Positions 40,626 to 52,338 of a stretch of 64,000 nt of DNA are shown in pieces. A program made the position numbers and the translations under genes. How positions within the stretch are numbered: the stretch's first letter is position 1; each line of letters begins with the position of its first letter. This stretch comes from Hormiphora californensis (taxonomy: Eukaryota; Ctenophora; Tentaculata; Cydippida; Pleurobrachiidae), in contig CM035351.1 of NCBI GenBank assembly GCA_020137815.1, positions 4,949,792-5,013,791 on the forward strand, written 5' to 3'. A model generated the notes under the pieces. It was given only the letters and a program-made list of their open reading frames with translations, was not told the DNA's origin and made no database searches.

Positions 40626-41159
40626 TATCCATCTCTCCATCTCCATGCAAAACGCACATTCATGACTAGAGATAGATAAACGTAATTGAAGCGAAGAAAA
40701 GAAATGGTAGTTGGGTGGCGCCCTTGTTGGGACAGCTCTGCTTCCCAGCTGTTCGACACAGGGAGGACTCATGAAGAAAAGAAAGCCAATTAGACATAAA
40801 TGGGTGATTCAAAGATGACGTCCACTGTCCAGGAGTAGGGGAGGGGCCAGGGGGAGGTAGCCGGCGGACCTTACCTGGAGTTATGAGTAAAGTCAAAGAT
40901 ATCATTTTAGTGAATATCCTCAAGCTCCTCCATCATGATAGTAAACACCTCCAACTGCTTCTGGGATTGTAGTTTTACTAATTTATCCTGTTTTTTCATT
41001 TTTACAAACATCCTAAATGGAAAGGGTGGCTTTCACATCGGTAAGCGGTAAATGTTAGGCCCGAACTTGGTATAGGGCGTTCTGGTACATTTAATATGGT
41101 AAACCTCAACCCAACCCAATCGACAACCGGCCTAACAGAGGTCAGGGACATACAAAAGA

Positions 41160-41163
41160 TAGA

Positions 41164-41252
<89 letters not shown>
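41160..41252. repeat. (GA)n microsatellite
   Basis: About 90 bases of near-pure GA. Confidence 0.95.
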
Positions 41253-41253
<1 letters not shown>

Positions 41254-41271
41254 CAGAAGAGACAGAGAGAG

Positions 41272-41505
41272 GTCATTGGTCAAGCACGAGATCAAGCACG
41301 AGGTCGAGCACGAGGTCAAGCACGAGGTCTAGCACAAGGTCGGCACAAGGTCTGAACACGGTCTGAGATGAAACAAACAGATTCAAGACTTTATAATTTA
41401 TTTTTCAAATTCGCGCGGCTCATCAATGTGACTTACCTGATTTTGATTTGCGCGTGACTGTGCACTACCTGTGTTCTCGACCTGTGCACTACCTGAACAT
41501 TTCCG
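41272..41505. repeat. Second GGTC(G/A)AGCACGA array
   Basis: Tandem 12-bp units resembling GGTCAAGCACGA at 41278-41350, followed after a unique centre by mirrored TCTCGACCTGTGCACTACCT units at 41462-41500. Related to 37545-37712 but inverted overall. Confidence 0.7.
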
Positions 41506-41751
41506 AGTATGCTCATGTCATGTCAAGTAAAGAAAGTCATCAACAATTTAATGTAACGCGCGAATGTTTGCTTTCAAAGCGATGCGTTTTGAGCCGCGCA
41601 CAATATCACGCAAGATCAGATCAGATAAGACGAGTTTGAAATTTTTGGAAACTTTTTGAAAAGTTTTCCAACTTTTTTTCCAACTCTTTTTAGATTTTTA
41701 GCTTGAACTTCGGACCTTCTCGGACGCACAGGGACACGCTGGGCCTGGAAC

Positions 41752-42043
41752 CTGTGAAGATGACATCTCCTTCAGGCTGGGTCGAGGAGGAGTGAGGACA
41801 AAGGAAAAATACGGTGATTTATTGGTCAGAACAGTTTCGATGTAAAAACGTAAGCCTCAATAAATAGTTTCACGTTGTAGTAAGTAGTTGATGACAGTTT
41901 GAAATTCAGACTCATCTACAACGTAAATCTATCTATTGAGGCTGATGAAGATGTTGTTTCATCGAAACTATTCTGACTAATAAATCACCGTACTTTTCCT
42001 TTGTCTATCTCGACCCTGCCTGAAGGAAATATCATCTCTACAG
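41752..42043. mobile_element. Foldback element just upstream of villin
   Basis: About 290 bp whose two halves are inverted copies: CTGTGAAGATGACATCTCC, CAGGCTGGGTCGAG, GGTGATTTATTGGTCAGAA, TTTCGATG and CCTCAATAAATAG on the left are mirrored on the right with scattered mismatches. The right end is only about 50 bases from the villin start codon, so the element lies in the promoter or first intron. A fragment of it recurs at 7485. Confidence 0.8.
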
Positions 42044-42094
42044 ATTATTATTTTGATCTTTTAACTCTTTTTTACAGTACTCAGTAGCATTACC

Positions 42095-45000
42095 ATGCCC
42101 GTGCTGGAAGACCCCCAATTCAAGGGAGTAGGCATCAAGGCCGGAATTTCAATTTGGCGTGTTGAGGTAAGGTTTGAATTTTGAATCTAAACAAGCCTTT
42201 GATCTGGGTAATATATTCACTATTTATTTTAATTTTATTTTTATTTAACTAATAATCGAACTTTTGTACTGTAAAATAAAGTGAGTTTTAAATGTGTGTT
42301 CTTGAGAGGTGGTCATGTTTTTGTTGATAGCCTTAATTATTTTTCAAGTTTCAAGTTCAAGTTTGAGTGGGATATCAAATGCATAATTTACGTTTTCATT
42401 TACATTACCTTTGATCTAACTTGTATTTCCTGCAGAAGTTGCAACTCGCGCCTGCCCCTGAGGAGACCAAGACCGGTGTATTCTACAAGGGAGACTCGTA
42501 TCTTATTCTAAAGGTAAAAACCACTAACAAATTGTAGGGCTGTTTTTAACCCATATTCTTGATTTTAACCGAATACACCTACTTCAGACTGTCAAGACCC
42601 CGTCAGCAAAGAACGACATCCATTTCTGGCTCGGGTCCCAAACATCAAATGTAAGTACAACCTTATGCAATAATTTTACAAACTTGAGACTACAGAGCAT
42701 CAATGATAAGCCCTTGACGATTTACCAACTGTAATTTGTATTATGACAACCTATCTTTTTACCCTCCCCCCAGGATGAGGCTGGCATTGCTGCCATTAAA
42801 GCAGTCGAGCTAGATGACTACCTCGGTGGAGCTCCCGTTCAGCACAGAGAGGTCCAGGGGAATGAGTCTGCCCTCTTCAGGTCCTACTTCAAGAGCCTTC
42901 GGTAAGTTAGATTAGGAACTGTTGAATATTTGGTCTATCTTATCAAACTTGATGGCCGTTACTCTTTAGATGTTATTTAACATCCTTCACCTAAAACAAT
43001 ACATGTACCCCAAAGTTGACTAACCAACCTCCATCCTAGGTATAAGGACGGTGGTGTCGGGTCAGGATTTAAGAAGGTCGAGCACGTCCACAAGAACAGG
43101 CTCTACCAGGTGAAGGGCCGAAGGAGGGTGAGAGTCAGTGAGGTGCCCTGTACTATTGATAGCGTGAACAGTGGCGATGTGTTCATTCTCGATACCCATA
43201 ACATCATCTTTCTCTTTTACGGGAGTGATAGCAACAAGATTGAACGGCAAAAGGTAAGTCTCAATTTATATGATCAATGTGGAATTTATTCAGTGCCCAT
43301 GTGTTTGAGTTGGAATCAGTTTTGAAACGGGATAGAAATAGGAAAACTTGTCGGTGCATTACCATTTCAAAGATTCCTAACACCCCTCTCTTCTCCAGGG
43401 TATTGAAGTTGGCAACCAGATCCGAGATGTTGAGCACCAGGGCACATCACAAGTCTTTATTTTGGGTAAGATATAGAGAGAGGGAGAGGGAGATATAGAC
43501 TAGAGGGAGAGGGAGGGATATAGAGCAAAAGAGATGGTAATTGCTTTGCCCAAATGTTTTGTGAATTAGGGACAGACAAGATTTTCTTCGCTTCTTCACC
43601 TATACACTAGACACTAACGACCCCCTACATTCTCCGGAATTCTCACACTCTGCTTTTGACTCCTCACTATCTCATGAATATACGCAAACTTAGCCCCGTA
43701 CAATAATCTAGTGTTGTTTAAAAAGAGAGAAAGAGAGATCCAGAGCGAGAGCTATATAGCTTATCTCTGGTTTAGGTATCTTTTCAAGCGACCATAGTCA
43801 ACCGTCACATGTTATTGAGTACCCCTTACTCAACCCCTTACTCAACCGTCACATGTTCTATAACTTCACTCTTCAGACCAAAGTGATAAAGCTGCACTGA
43901 GGGCAGAGGGAAGGAAGTTTTTCACTGTTCTGGGTGCTAACCCTGAGTATATCAACCATATCAAGTCGAGTGAGGCTGGTGGTGCTGATGAGTTAGTTGC
44001 TCAGAGCTCCTTCGTTACTCTCATCAAGTAAGTTTACCAAGTTGTACCTAACTAGATTATTGGTAACGAAGTAACCCCTCCGTTGCCAGGGCGTGAAGGT
44101 TAAGAGGGGTTATTTCGTAACCAAACTAGATTATAGGATCTGGTCAGTCAGTTAGGGTAGGCGGTAAATGTTAACCAGATCTGTGAGAATTTTGCACGTT
44201 TTTGCCCATAACTCAGCCATTTCTTGACCAATTTGCAAAATCTTTGGCTCATTGGAAAGAGGACATCGAGATCTTTCAAATGAGCTCAAGAAAATGAAAA
44301 TTGGCGCAAATTGCGCGGCGTGGTGGCGAAAACGCGCATTTTGCGCCATGACGCCGCGCATTTTGTGCCGATTTTAGTTTTATTGGGCTCATTTGAAAGA
44401 GCTCAATGTCCTCTTTCCAACGCGCCCAAGATTTTGCAAATTGGTCAAGAAATGACTGAGTTATGGACAAAAACATGGTTTTGCACGTACGTTTTCTCTC
44501 AGATCTGGTTAACATTTACCGCCTACCGTCAGTTAGGAGCTAGAAAATGTCGTCTTTCTAACTACTTGCTATTATTCCATGTTCATTATTCTCTACCCCG
44601 GACCCCCATATTCCATAATTACAGGATCTCAGATGAAAGTGGGCGGATCAAGATGGAACTGGCAGGAAGGTCTCCCCTAACCCAGGACCAGCTCAACCCC
44701 AACGACTCATTCCTTCTGGACCACGGTGGTAACAAAATCTTCATCTGGCATGGAAAGTTCGCCAGCCGAGAGGAGAAGAAATCCAGCATGGTCTATGCAT
44801 CGGTAATTATTAAAACTTAATTCCGTTTAGTTCCAATGAATTGTTGGACACGTGGTGGTCCAGACTGGTCCACTCTATTTTAGGGGTATCTATAACGAGT
44901 TTCAGCACGTGCGGGTGGCCTTTATTTAGCACCTCTCTCCCTCCTTCTGTAGTTAATTTCCATAAACTAGATATATCGCACTGCACAGACCTTGGATACA

Positions 45001-48000
45001 GCTCAGTAGCACCCTTGTACATAGAACCCGGAGCCGACAAGCCACACCTAGCTCTAGCTCTCTTTTAATCTCTCTAATCCCTTTCACCCTGAATTTTCGC
45101 TGACGTGTGTGTGCATCGTTTCAAAGACTGCACAATTTTCCAAGCGAGACCTGTGTGTAGGGATGTTATCCCGTTATCCAGTTATCACCAATGGGCGTCT
45201 GTATGTGCAGCATCTCTTGGGGATAGAAAGAAAAGGAGAGCTCTGGGTGTGTAAGAGATCCATCTTGGAGAGCGTGAAAGATGGGGAGAGACATACAAAT
45301 AAGAGTGGGAGATGGGGAGAGAGCGATGGATAGGCAAAGATAGAGCTTCGGAGACCAGAAAAGGAGAGCTGGATAGAGTAATGGGGGAGAGAGAGGATAG
45401 AGTGAGAGAGAGGATAGAGTGAGAGAGAGGATAGAGTGTGTGAGAGAGAGGGAGAGAGAAGAAGCATGTGCCCTGAGGAAGAATGAACGCAAATGGTAGA
45501 CGGCTGTCCAGCAATAGAACGCGAATGGTGCTCCTCTCTCTCTCTCTTTGTCTTTAACTCTCTCTCTCTCCCTCTTTTATTCTCTCTCTCCCTCTCTAAC
45601 TCTGCTAAGACTGTGAATGTAGGTGTGCAGCTATCATGGACTAAGTAGACACGAGAGAGATAGAAAGAGAGAGAAGGGGGATAGAGAGATAGAGAGCCTC
45701 TAAGCGCCATTGACCATTGGTTTGCTAACCATCCAGCAGAAAGAATAGAACAAGAACAATGACAAAATCGTTGGGGTTTTCCAAATGGCACTGGGAAATT
45801 CAGGCCGTTTATTGAGATATATCTAGGGGCCTTCTTTTCTGCAGAACATTGTCTCACTTCGTTCTTTCTAGCGGCACCTAGCTGAGCACAATGACGAAAA
45901 ATACACCGACCTGATCTTAGAGAAGATAGAATAGAAGTCAATGTACATGGAAATTGCAAATACGTTATGCCAAACAACTCATATAATTCACTCCATGACT
46001 CAACTTTCTCCAACAACCATTCCCAAACTAACCAGATTGCCACTAAAACCCGGCTCCTACAGGAGTACATGATTGATAAGGGATACCCTGCCAACACAAG
46101 TGTAACTGCCTGCTGCCAGTACGCTGAACCAGTCGAGTTCAGACAGTGTTTCACTGCACCCTGGAAGGAGAAGGCAAGCAGAACCACCCATGATCCTACC
46201 CCCGGAGTGAAAAGGTAAACTTTGTTTTGTACAAACTCTCTCGAAACAATAATTGTAGAATTAATACTTTGGTTACCGCCGGTTGTGTGACTGTTTACAG
46301 TCCCAGATGAGCAACCCAAACCAAACAAAACCAAATAAAACCCACCTTGGTAATATTTATACTAATAGCGTTGCTACCTCTCTAGGCGAGCTCCCACAGT
46401 TGTCAATGTGAACACTCTCCACAAGAGAAATGAAAGGAGCGAGGCTAAGAGAATGTTTGATGATGGTACTGGACAGAAACAGGTATAGGTCCTGATCATG
46501 TTAAAATATCTTGATTGGTACCAGTTGTTCATACTTTAGTTGACAACTGATCACCCGATACGAACAGTTTTTTGGGTTTTAAAGTTAATGGTCACGCCAG
46601 ACCGAGGCTGAACAAGGAACCAAATGGTTTGATTCCAATTTCTTGTAGGTGTGGAGAATTGAGAAGATGAAGCCCGTTGCCGTTCCTGCTACCAAGTTTG
46701 GACAGTTCTACTCGGGTGATTGTTATGTCATCTTCTACAGCTACAAGGAGAACGCAGGACGGGGCAAGGAAGTCCAAATCATCTACTTCTGGATTGTAAG
46801 TTTACTTCTCTCTCTTCCCCAATTGAACATCTCCCAAACCTCCTGCTATACTACTAAATAACAACTGAATTGAGTGATGAGAAATGTGTTTTTACTTTTC
46901 CACCCATCTAAACCCTGTTTTTTACACCCCAAAACTTGCATTGTTCGAACCTCTCTCTCCGCGTCCCGGAGGGTTAGAACAACCCCAACACCTGACCACA
47001 AACACTCCACACACAGGGAGCCCACAGTACTCCCGATGAGAGAGGTGCAGCAGCTGCCTTTGCAGTGGAACTAGACGACAAACACGGTGGTAGACCCATC
47101 CAGATGAGGATTGTCCAGGGGAAGGAGCCCCTTCATTTCATGTTGATCTTCAAGGGAACACTTATCATCAGGGAAGGTGGAATCAAGTCTTCCTTTACAC
47201 GTGTTGCTAAGGTAATATTACTGTTGCTAAGGTAATTGTTGTTGCTGTTCGTGATCTAGAATGACGAATATTTTTAACCACTATCATAAACTGCAAAACC
47301 ACGTGAACTCACATGTTTCAACTTCTCTCCAATCCCAAAACTCACACTTCTCCAATCTCCCCAATCCCCTGCATCATTGCAGGAGAATGATAAACATGCA
47401 GTTGTTGGTAATGGTGCAGAGCAATCCCCTGCATCACTACATCCCACTCACACGTCTCTAATTCACAGGAGAATGATAAACATGCAGTTGTTGGTAATGG
47501 TGCAGAGCCCATGGAGGAGGATGGAGACACAATGGATCAAGAGGGGAACACCTGTAAACTATTCCACGTTAAGGGTACCAGCCCTGACTGCTGCAAGGGC
47601 ATCGAGGTACTACTAGCTGCAGATATGTGCTTACTGCTGTTGGTTGTCAATTGCTATCTTGACTTGTTGTCCCCTTACTCAACAATAAACTACTATTTTC
47701 GCTATCTACTTCAGATGTTTGTATTTGCTGTTGCTGCTATTCTGGTTTTTACTGCTGAGTGCTGTTCACGTTACCGTTATTCATGGTGAGTTGTTGAACA
47801 TTGAAAATGCGTTACTTATTTGTCACCCTTTTAAAAACACCCTCTCTCTTGCTCACAGGTACCTGCCAAAGCGTGTAACCTGAACAGCAATGACGTATTC
47901 GTCCTATCCTATGACATCACAACCTATGTATGGTACGGGAAGGGCTGCACCAGTCTTGAGATGAAGGTGGGAGACTACATCGCCACATCTATTGTCAACA

Positions 48001-49941
48001 AATCTGCACCCATGATTGGGGTCCACGAGGGAAATGAACCGACCCAATTCTGGAGTCTGCTGGGAGGACGAGATCACTACGCTTCCTCTGATATCCTGGC
48101 TGTAGCAGATAGCCCCACCCCTGCTAGGTTGTTCCATGTTAGTAACAGTAAGGGATATATCACTATGGAGGAAATTGTGGACTTTAGCCAACAGGTTGGT
48201 TACTCATTATTATAGTCGTGCGTGCGATCAGAAGGTAACAGGTGGGTACTACCTTGAGTCGCCTGACACTGTGTCTGCGCTACCAAGCCAGCAGGTATAG
48301 TGATTTTAGAATTGAGATATGACGAACATCTTTCATACTCAAAGCTGACAAATGATAATGTATTTCGAATCTTTCTGAATGATGAAAATTTGAACCTGCA
48401 ACTCAGATGATCATGAAATGTGACTGATTCAGAATGGTTGAGAATACATTGTCATTTCTCAGATGATCTGAGTGATCTTGAACTCAATCAGTCAAGTTTC
48501 TCTCTCCCATTTCTCTCTCCCTCTCCGTGACCTGATCTACCTCCTGACTCCACAATGTATTCTCTCCTCACTCTCCCACCTCCCCGGCCACTGCATGACT
48601 TAATCTCTCATTCTCTCTCTTCCCCAGGATCTCTCTCTCTCTCTCTAGCTCTCACTCCACGACCTAATCTCTCCCTTCTCTCCCTCCCCTCTCCACGATA
48701 TAATCTCTCCCTTCTCCCCCCAGGATCTCACTCCGTAGGACCTAACTTCTCCCTCTCTCCCCAAGATCTCACTCCACTCTTTAACCTCTCTCCCTCTCTC
48801 TCCCCTGCAGGATCTCATCTCGGAGGATATCATGGTGCTAGACTGCTACGATGAGATGTTCGTCTGGGTAGGTGCTGCATCCAACGCAGAGGAGAGAAAC
48901 ACGGGCCTAAAGTTAGCTGACCAATACCTTTCCTCTGATCCGAGTGGCAGGGACCCTGATTCAGTGACCATGTTTCAACTAAGGGAGGGATGTGAACCAC
49001 CCAATTTCAGGGCCCACTTTGCAGGGTGGGACTTCAGGCTCTCCAAAGCCAAGAACGGTAAGAGAGGGGAGAGAGAGACGAGAGTTAGATCTGATATAGG
49101 GGTACCGTGTATAACAGTGTAGGGTCGGTGTCTTTCTCCCATATTTGATGTTGTTGCGGATACTGTATAATTATTCATGTGCTTGAAATTTGCATAGATA
49201 CAACATAACACGCAAGGCCGCATATAATGCATTTCATCTTGACGCTAAACCTGGTGACACTAGTGACAGACCCTGTATAGTGTATACACCTGACCAATCC
49301 TAATCGTGACTTGACTAACGACTCTGAATTCTCTAAATTCAACTGCAACCCCCTTGCTCAACCCTCTCTGACCCCCGCCCACACCTCCACATCTAACAAC
49401 ATTCCACACACAGTTGCCCCACGAAGTGGTCTGCAGCCATCAAGTGGAGACAGTAACGGGGCGGGTATTAGAGATGGTAGGGAGGTTCTGGAAGAGCTGA
49501 ACAGAGAGCACTACCCTTATGAGGACCTGAAGGATGGGAAGTGTCCTAGTGGTGTTAACCCCTGCAACAAAGAGGTGTGAGCCCAACTTTTTCTTGTTTT
49601 GTTCAAACCCATTTGAGAGGGAGAAAGGTATACCTAAACCCCCACTTTTTCTATTCGACGAATAGTAGTAGAACAGGGTTCTTGCTATAACTTAGAACCT
49701 AAATATCGGGCTTGTATTACATAATTTGAAATCCAAATACCCCAAACTGGACAAGTAAAGAGGATCTCTTGCATATATCAAAATCTCTCTCCCCCCCCAC
49801 TTGTTGAGTAACAACCCCCTCCCCCAGGACTACCTTTGTGATGATGAGTTCGAGGTTGTGTTCGGAATGTCCCGTGAGAAGTTTACCAACCTTGCCAAGT
49901 GGAAGAAAGTTAATCTGAAAAAGGAAAAGAAAATGTTCTGA
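42095..49941 (+). CDS. VIL1: Villin: six gelsolin domains plus headpiece
   Basis: Actin-binding protein that severs, caps and bundles filaments under calcium control, typically in microvilli. Seventeen coding exons in phase, about 845 residues (vertebrate villin about 827): 42095-42166, 42436-42513, 42588-42650, 42774-42901, 43040-43253, 43399-43465, 43877-44027, 44625-44802, 46063-46214, 46386-46482, 46649-46795, 47017-47211, 47469-47606, 47859-48194, 48811-49057, 49414-49574, 49828-49941. The first half begins [10 protein letters not shown], with [33 protein letters not shown]; the second half repeats the pattern from [10 protein letters not shown] ([13 protein letters not shown]). A linker with [14 protein letters not shown] leads to a villin headpiece: [20 protein letters not shown] then LKKEKKMF. 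The headpiece distinguishes it from gelsolin. Introns host a LINE tail, two MITEs and CT/GA tracts. It is convergent with the ATP synthase gene. Confidence 0.95.
42231..42367 (+). mobile_element. Truncated 3' end of a LINE in villin intron 1
   Basis: About 137 bp nearly identical to 54525-54655, which follows the LINE reverse-transcriptase remnant. Shared landmarks include CTTTTGTACTGTAAAATAAA and GTGTGTTCTTGAGAGGTGGT, ending in TTTCAAG repeats. Most simply this is a severely 5'-truncated insertion of the same LINE family. Confidence 0.75.
44061..44123. mobile_element. 63-bp MITE with TGGTAACGAA ends
   Basis: Ends TGGTAACGAAGTAACCCCT and AGGGGTTATTTCGTAACCA are inverted repeats, flanked by AACTAGATTAT at 44050-44060 and 44124-44134 (an apparent 9-11 bp target duplication, Mutator-like). 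Related degenerate copies are at 6338-6402 and about 24288-24345. Intron 7 of villin. Confidence 0.78.
44156..44527. mobile_element. 372-bp foldback MITE, Mutator-like
   Basis: Long terminal inverted repeats beginning GGTAGGCGGTAAATGTTAAC run for most of each half and meet at a GC-rich centre. A 9-bp direct repeat GTCAGTTAG flanks it at 44147-44155 and 44528-44536; 9-bp duplications are typical of MULEs. The ORFs inside are byproducts of the palindrome. Same villin intron as the MITE at 44061. Confidence 0.88.
45160..46060. other. Large villin intron, GA/CT-rich
   Basis: Part of the 1.26-kb intron between villin exons 8 and 9. It holds GA-rich stretches (45360-45460, 45645-45700) and a CT-rich stretch (45530-45600). 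A 386-residue minus-strand ORF covers it but has no family resemblance and is Ser/Leu-rich, so I do not call it. Confidence 0.6.
47379..47422 (+). repeat. Duplicate of the 5' part of villin exon 13
   Basis: TTGCAG followed by GAGAATGATAAACATGCAG and 23 more bases is an exact copy of the acceptor and first 42 bases or so of exon 47469-47606, lying 88 bases upstream. The copy has its own AG acceptor. Confidence 0.85.
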
Positions 49942-50790
49942 GATGGAATGATATATCTGATATATTGTGACACTGATATGAAAAATGAAATAGTATCACT
50001 AGGATGAGAGATAAGAGACTCATGTGTTTGAAAAATTCGCCAGATATTTTACGCTGTTTTTAGTTGTATGCTTTGTTTAGCTGTACTGTGTTTTATTTTG
50101 TCTTGAGATTCTTTGTGTGATTATTTTATTGCTAATTTATCATTTTAAAATGTTGAGTTTCTCTTTTGAATTGATGTTAAAATGAGGTCGGCCACCGTCT
50201 GTGAAATTTGTGACTTGGGGAAACAAGATAACAAAACAAGATGAAAGGGTCGATTTGGGTTGTATTGATTCAGTGATCCACAATCTGGTGTCCAAACCGA
50301 GAATTTGCTCTCTAACCCTCAGACTCACGGAGTGTTTGCCCATCAGCCATGAGAGAGCGGACTTGAAACTGGTGGCCCCAAAATGACGATTCGTATTCTC
50401 TGGTGCGCGCATTGACATCTCTCTGAGAAAGTTGCTGTTGCAAGCATTCACACTGACAGGTCCGAGCCGCGCAGAGACCCAACTTCATCAGTCGTTTGGG
50501 AGACGCAGTGTGCGCGCGAGACCAACAACTCCTGCTGGCTTTTCACAGATCTGCCAAATTCGCGCCCTCCCGACACAAGATTCTTCCTTCCGAACTGGGG
50601 GGGTTTATCCTGTTTGGTGACGTTCTAGAAACCAAGAAAGTAAAGGCATGTTTTTCATCTCGTATACCAAAAAGTCACTTGTAAAACTCATAAATTAGAA
50701 AAGGACGGACTCTCTCTCGGTAATATAGTGGAACCCTATATGGGGACACAAAGATGAACACATGTATACACTGTCTCTCTCTCCATCACT
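49942..50790. other. Tail-to-tail region of villin and ATP synthase gamma
   Basis: Presumably contains the two 3' untranslated regions. The section 50200-50620 has moderate GC and short ORFs on the plus strand without recognisable homology. No gene supported. Confidence 0.5.
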
Positions 50791-52338
50791 CTATTCGAGG
50801 GCATTAGCTCCAGAGATAATCTCAATCAGCTCCCTGGTAATGACAGCCTGTCGGGTCCTGTTGTACTGAAGTGTCAGCTTGTCGATCATCTCTCCCGCAT
50901 TTCGGGTAGCGTTCTCCATCGCATTCATACGGGCACTCTGCTCACTGCACTCCTGCTCTCGGATCGAGTGGTAGACAATGTTCGCCAGAGTGAATTCCTG
51001 GGAGAAAAAGAGGGGGTTAGAGAGGGTATTGGAGATTAGGGCGGAAGTTTTGTTGTAGACAATGTTCGCCAGGGTTAGAAAAAAATGTCAAGATGAAGAG
51101 AAAGGGGGTTTGGCTGATATTGGCCTAGAATATAAATAGTGATGAAGAGAATGGGATCTCTATCGATAACCCAATAAATCGAATGTTTACGGAGCTGGTG
51201 ACATCTACAGTAGTATTTAGGTACCTGGTAGCACTTGAGCACTTCACTGTCGACCTCATCGTAGTTGTAGATGGCATCATTTGCCTCGATAGACGCTACA
51301 CCGGGAATGGGCTTCGTCTGAAAAGGGGGGTCAAGGGTAACTACATCTAATGTTAATTTGACAGAAATGTTCCAACCCAACGCCCCAGTTTATAATAAAT
51401 AGTAAATACAGGAGCAACGATGTTACAAATCGAAAATAGATAGTATATCGCTCTATAAAGTTCACAAATAAGTACAAACCGTGGTATTATAGGAGACAAC
51501 ATTAACGAAACTGTTGTAGACGATATCAACAGTATCTGCCTCGTGTGATAGGACCTCCTCAGCAACATTAATTGCATCCGTGAAAGATGCTGGTTTCTTT
51601 CCGACATTGTTGAAGGTTGCCAGGAAGGTGTCTGCCATGGTCCTCTGTAGAATCATCTTGGCCTAGGGGAGTAGAGAATGGTAAAACAGACCCAAATTGA
51701 TATATTTAAATTTACAGATTGTATTTGACTTGCTCGACCCTCTCTCACCGCGCCCCAAGGGTCAGAACATAACAAACATAATATTATGTGTGTGCAATTA
51801 AATATGTAATGGCAATAATTAATTATAATTACCTTGTCTCCAACAATGATGGTTTTCGTGACGGGTTTCTCAAGGTTTGCTGCCTTGATGGCCTTTCCAA
51901 GTCCAGAGTGGACACCACCACACAGACCTCGGTCAGAGGAGATCGCCAGAATAATTTTATCCTCACCAGACTCGAACTCGTTCTTGGTGTAGAGAGATTC
52001 GGCACCGGTTCCGTATACTCGGGCAGGCTAGAGAGAGAAGTGTTTACAATAAAAGTTTTAGTATTCAGAGGAGGGAAACCAGGGAAAATAATCGAAGATT
52101 CGCGAATAATGGCTAATGGCACGCTAGAACCATAAATAACAAGGCTGATTATATTTATTACCTTGAGGGCCCGCTCAGCTCGAGAGTACTTGGCAGCAGA
52201 CACCATCTTCATAGAGGAGGTGATCTTTCGAATATTCTTGACACTTTTTAGTCGGGTTTCAATATCCTTGAGAGTTGCCATTCCCCTCGCGGCGTTGGGT
52301 GCCAGGGTCACCGTTGATCGGAGCATCGGGAACGCCAT
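50791..52338 (-). CDS. ATP5F1C: Mitochondrial F1Fo ATP synthase gamma subunit
   Basis: Central rotor shaft of mitochondrial ATP synthase. Five exons in phase (52338-52162, 52027-51833, 51662-51480, 51317-51225, 50997-50791) encode 284 residues (human 298). The N-terminus is a presequence-like [20 protein letters not shown] followed by the coiled-coil start [20 protein letters not shown] and [16 protein letters not shown]. The family signature [18 protein letters not shown] is in exon 2. The C-terminal helix ends [20 protein letters not shown], the conserved asymmetric rotor tip. The start ATG is the first in frame and gives a credible targeting peptide. About 40 bases around GTAGACAATGTTCGCCAG in exon 5 have a degenerate duplicate in the adjacent intron (51052-51075). 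Confidence 0.97.
51729..51775. repeat. Short dispersed repeat, CTTGCTCGACC family
   Basis: About 47 bp: CTTGCTCGACCCTCTCTC, a GCGCCCC core, then GGTCAGAACATAACAA. Other copies are at 46935-46982, 58998-59047 (inverted) and 60128-60198. All lie in introns. No tRNA or snRNA identity could be established. Confidence 0.7.

Larger units (their letters stand above)
37120..42094. other. Repeat-rich intergenic region upstream of villin
   Basis: Five kilobases with no exon I can support. It holds a short MITE (37250), the GGTCGAGCAC foldbacks (37545 and 41272), a perfect 45-bp palindrome at 38760-38804 (22-base arms beginning ATATCCCC), a foldback at 39004-39352, a diverged direct repeat of about 50 bases at 39522 and 39624, an inverted pair of GAAACTTTTC-type motifs at 39713-39876, the 8-bp array at 40085 and the foldback at 41752. 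The villin promoter and non-coding first exon must lie near its right end: a TTTTTTACAG acceptor precedes the villin ATG by about 18 bases. Confidence 0.6.

Noticed and set aside
39978-40669. ORFs of 160-225 codons with SISPSLHL or MERWRDGE repeats
   Set aside because: All frames are open because the array is an 8-bp repeat without stops; the periodicity is that of the DNA, not a protein.
44311-44820. 169-codon plus-strand ORF starting within the foldback
   Set aside because: It is a fusion of MITE palindrome sequence and villin exon 8 with its intron; the real exon is 44625-44802.
45174-46334. 386-codon minus-strand ORF
   Set aside because: It lies in a villin intron, is low-complexity for half its length and has no recognisable domain.
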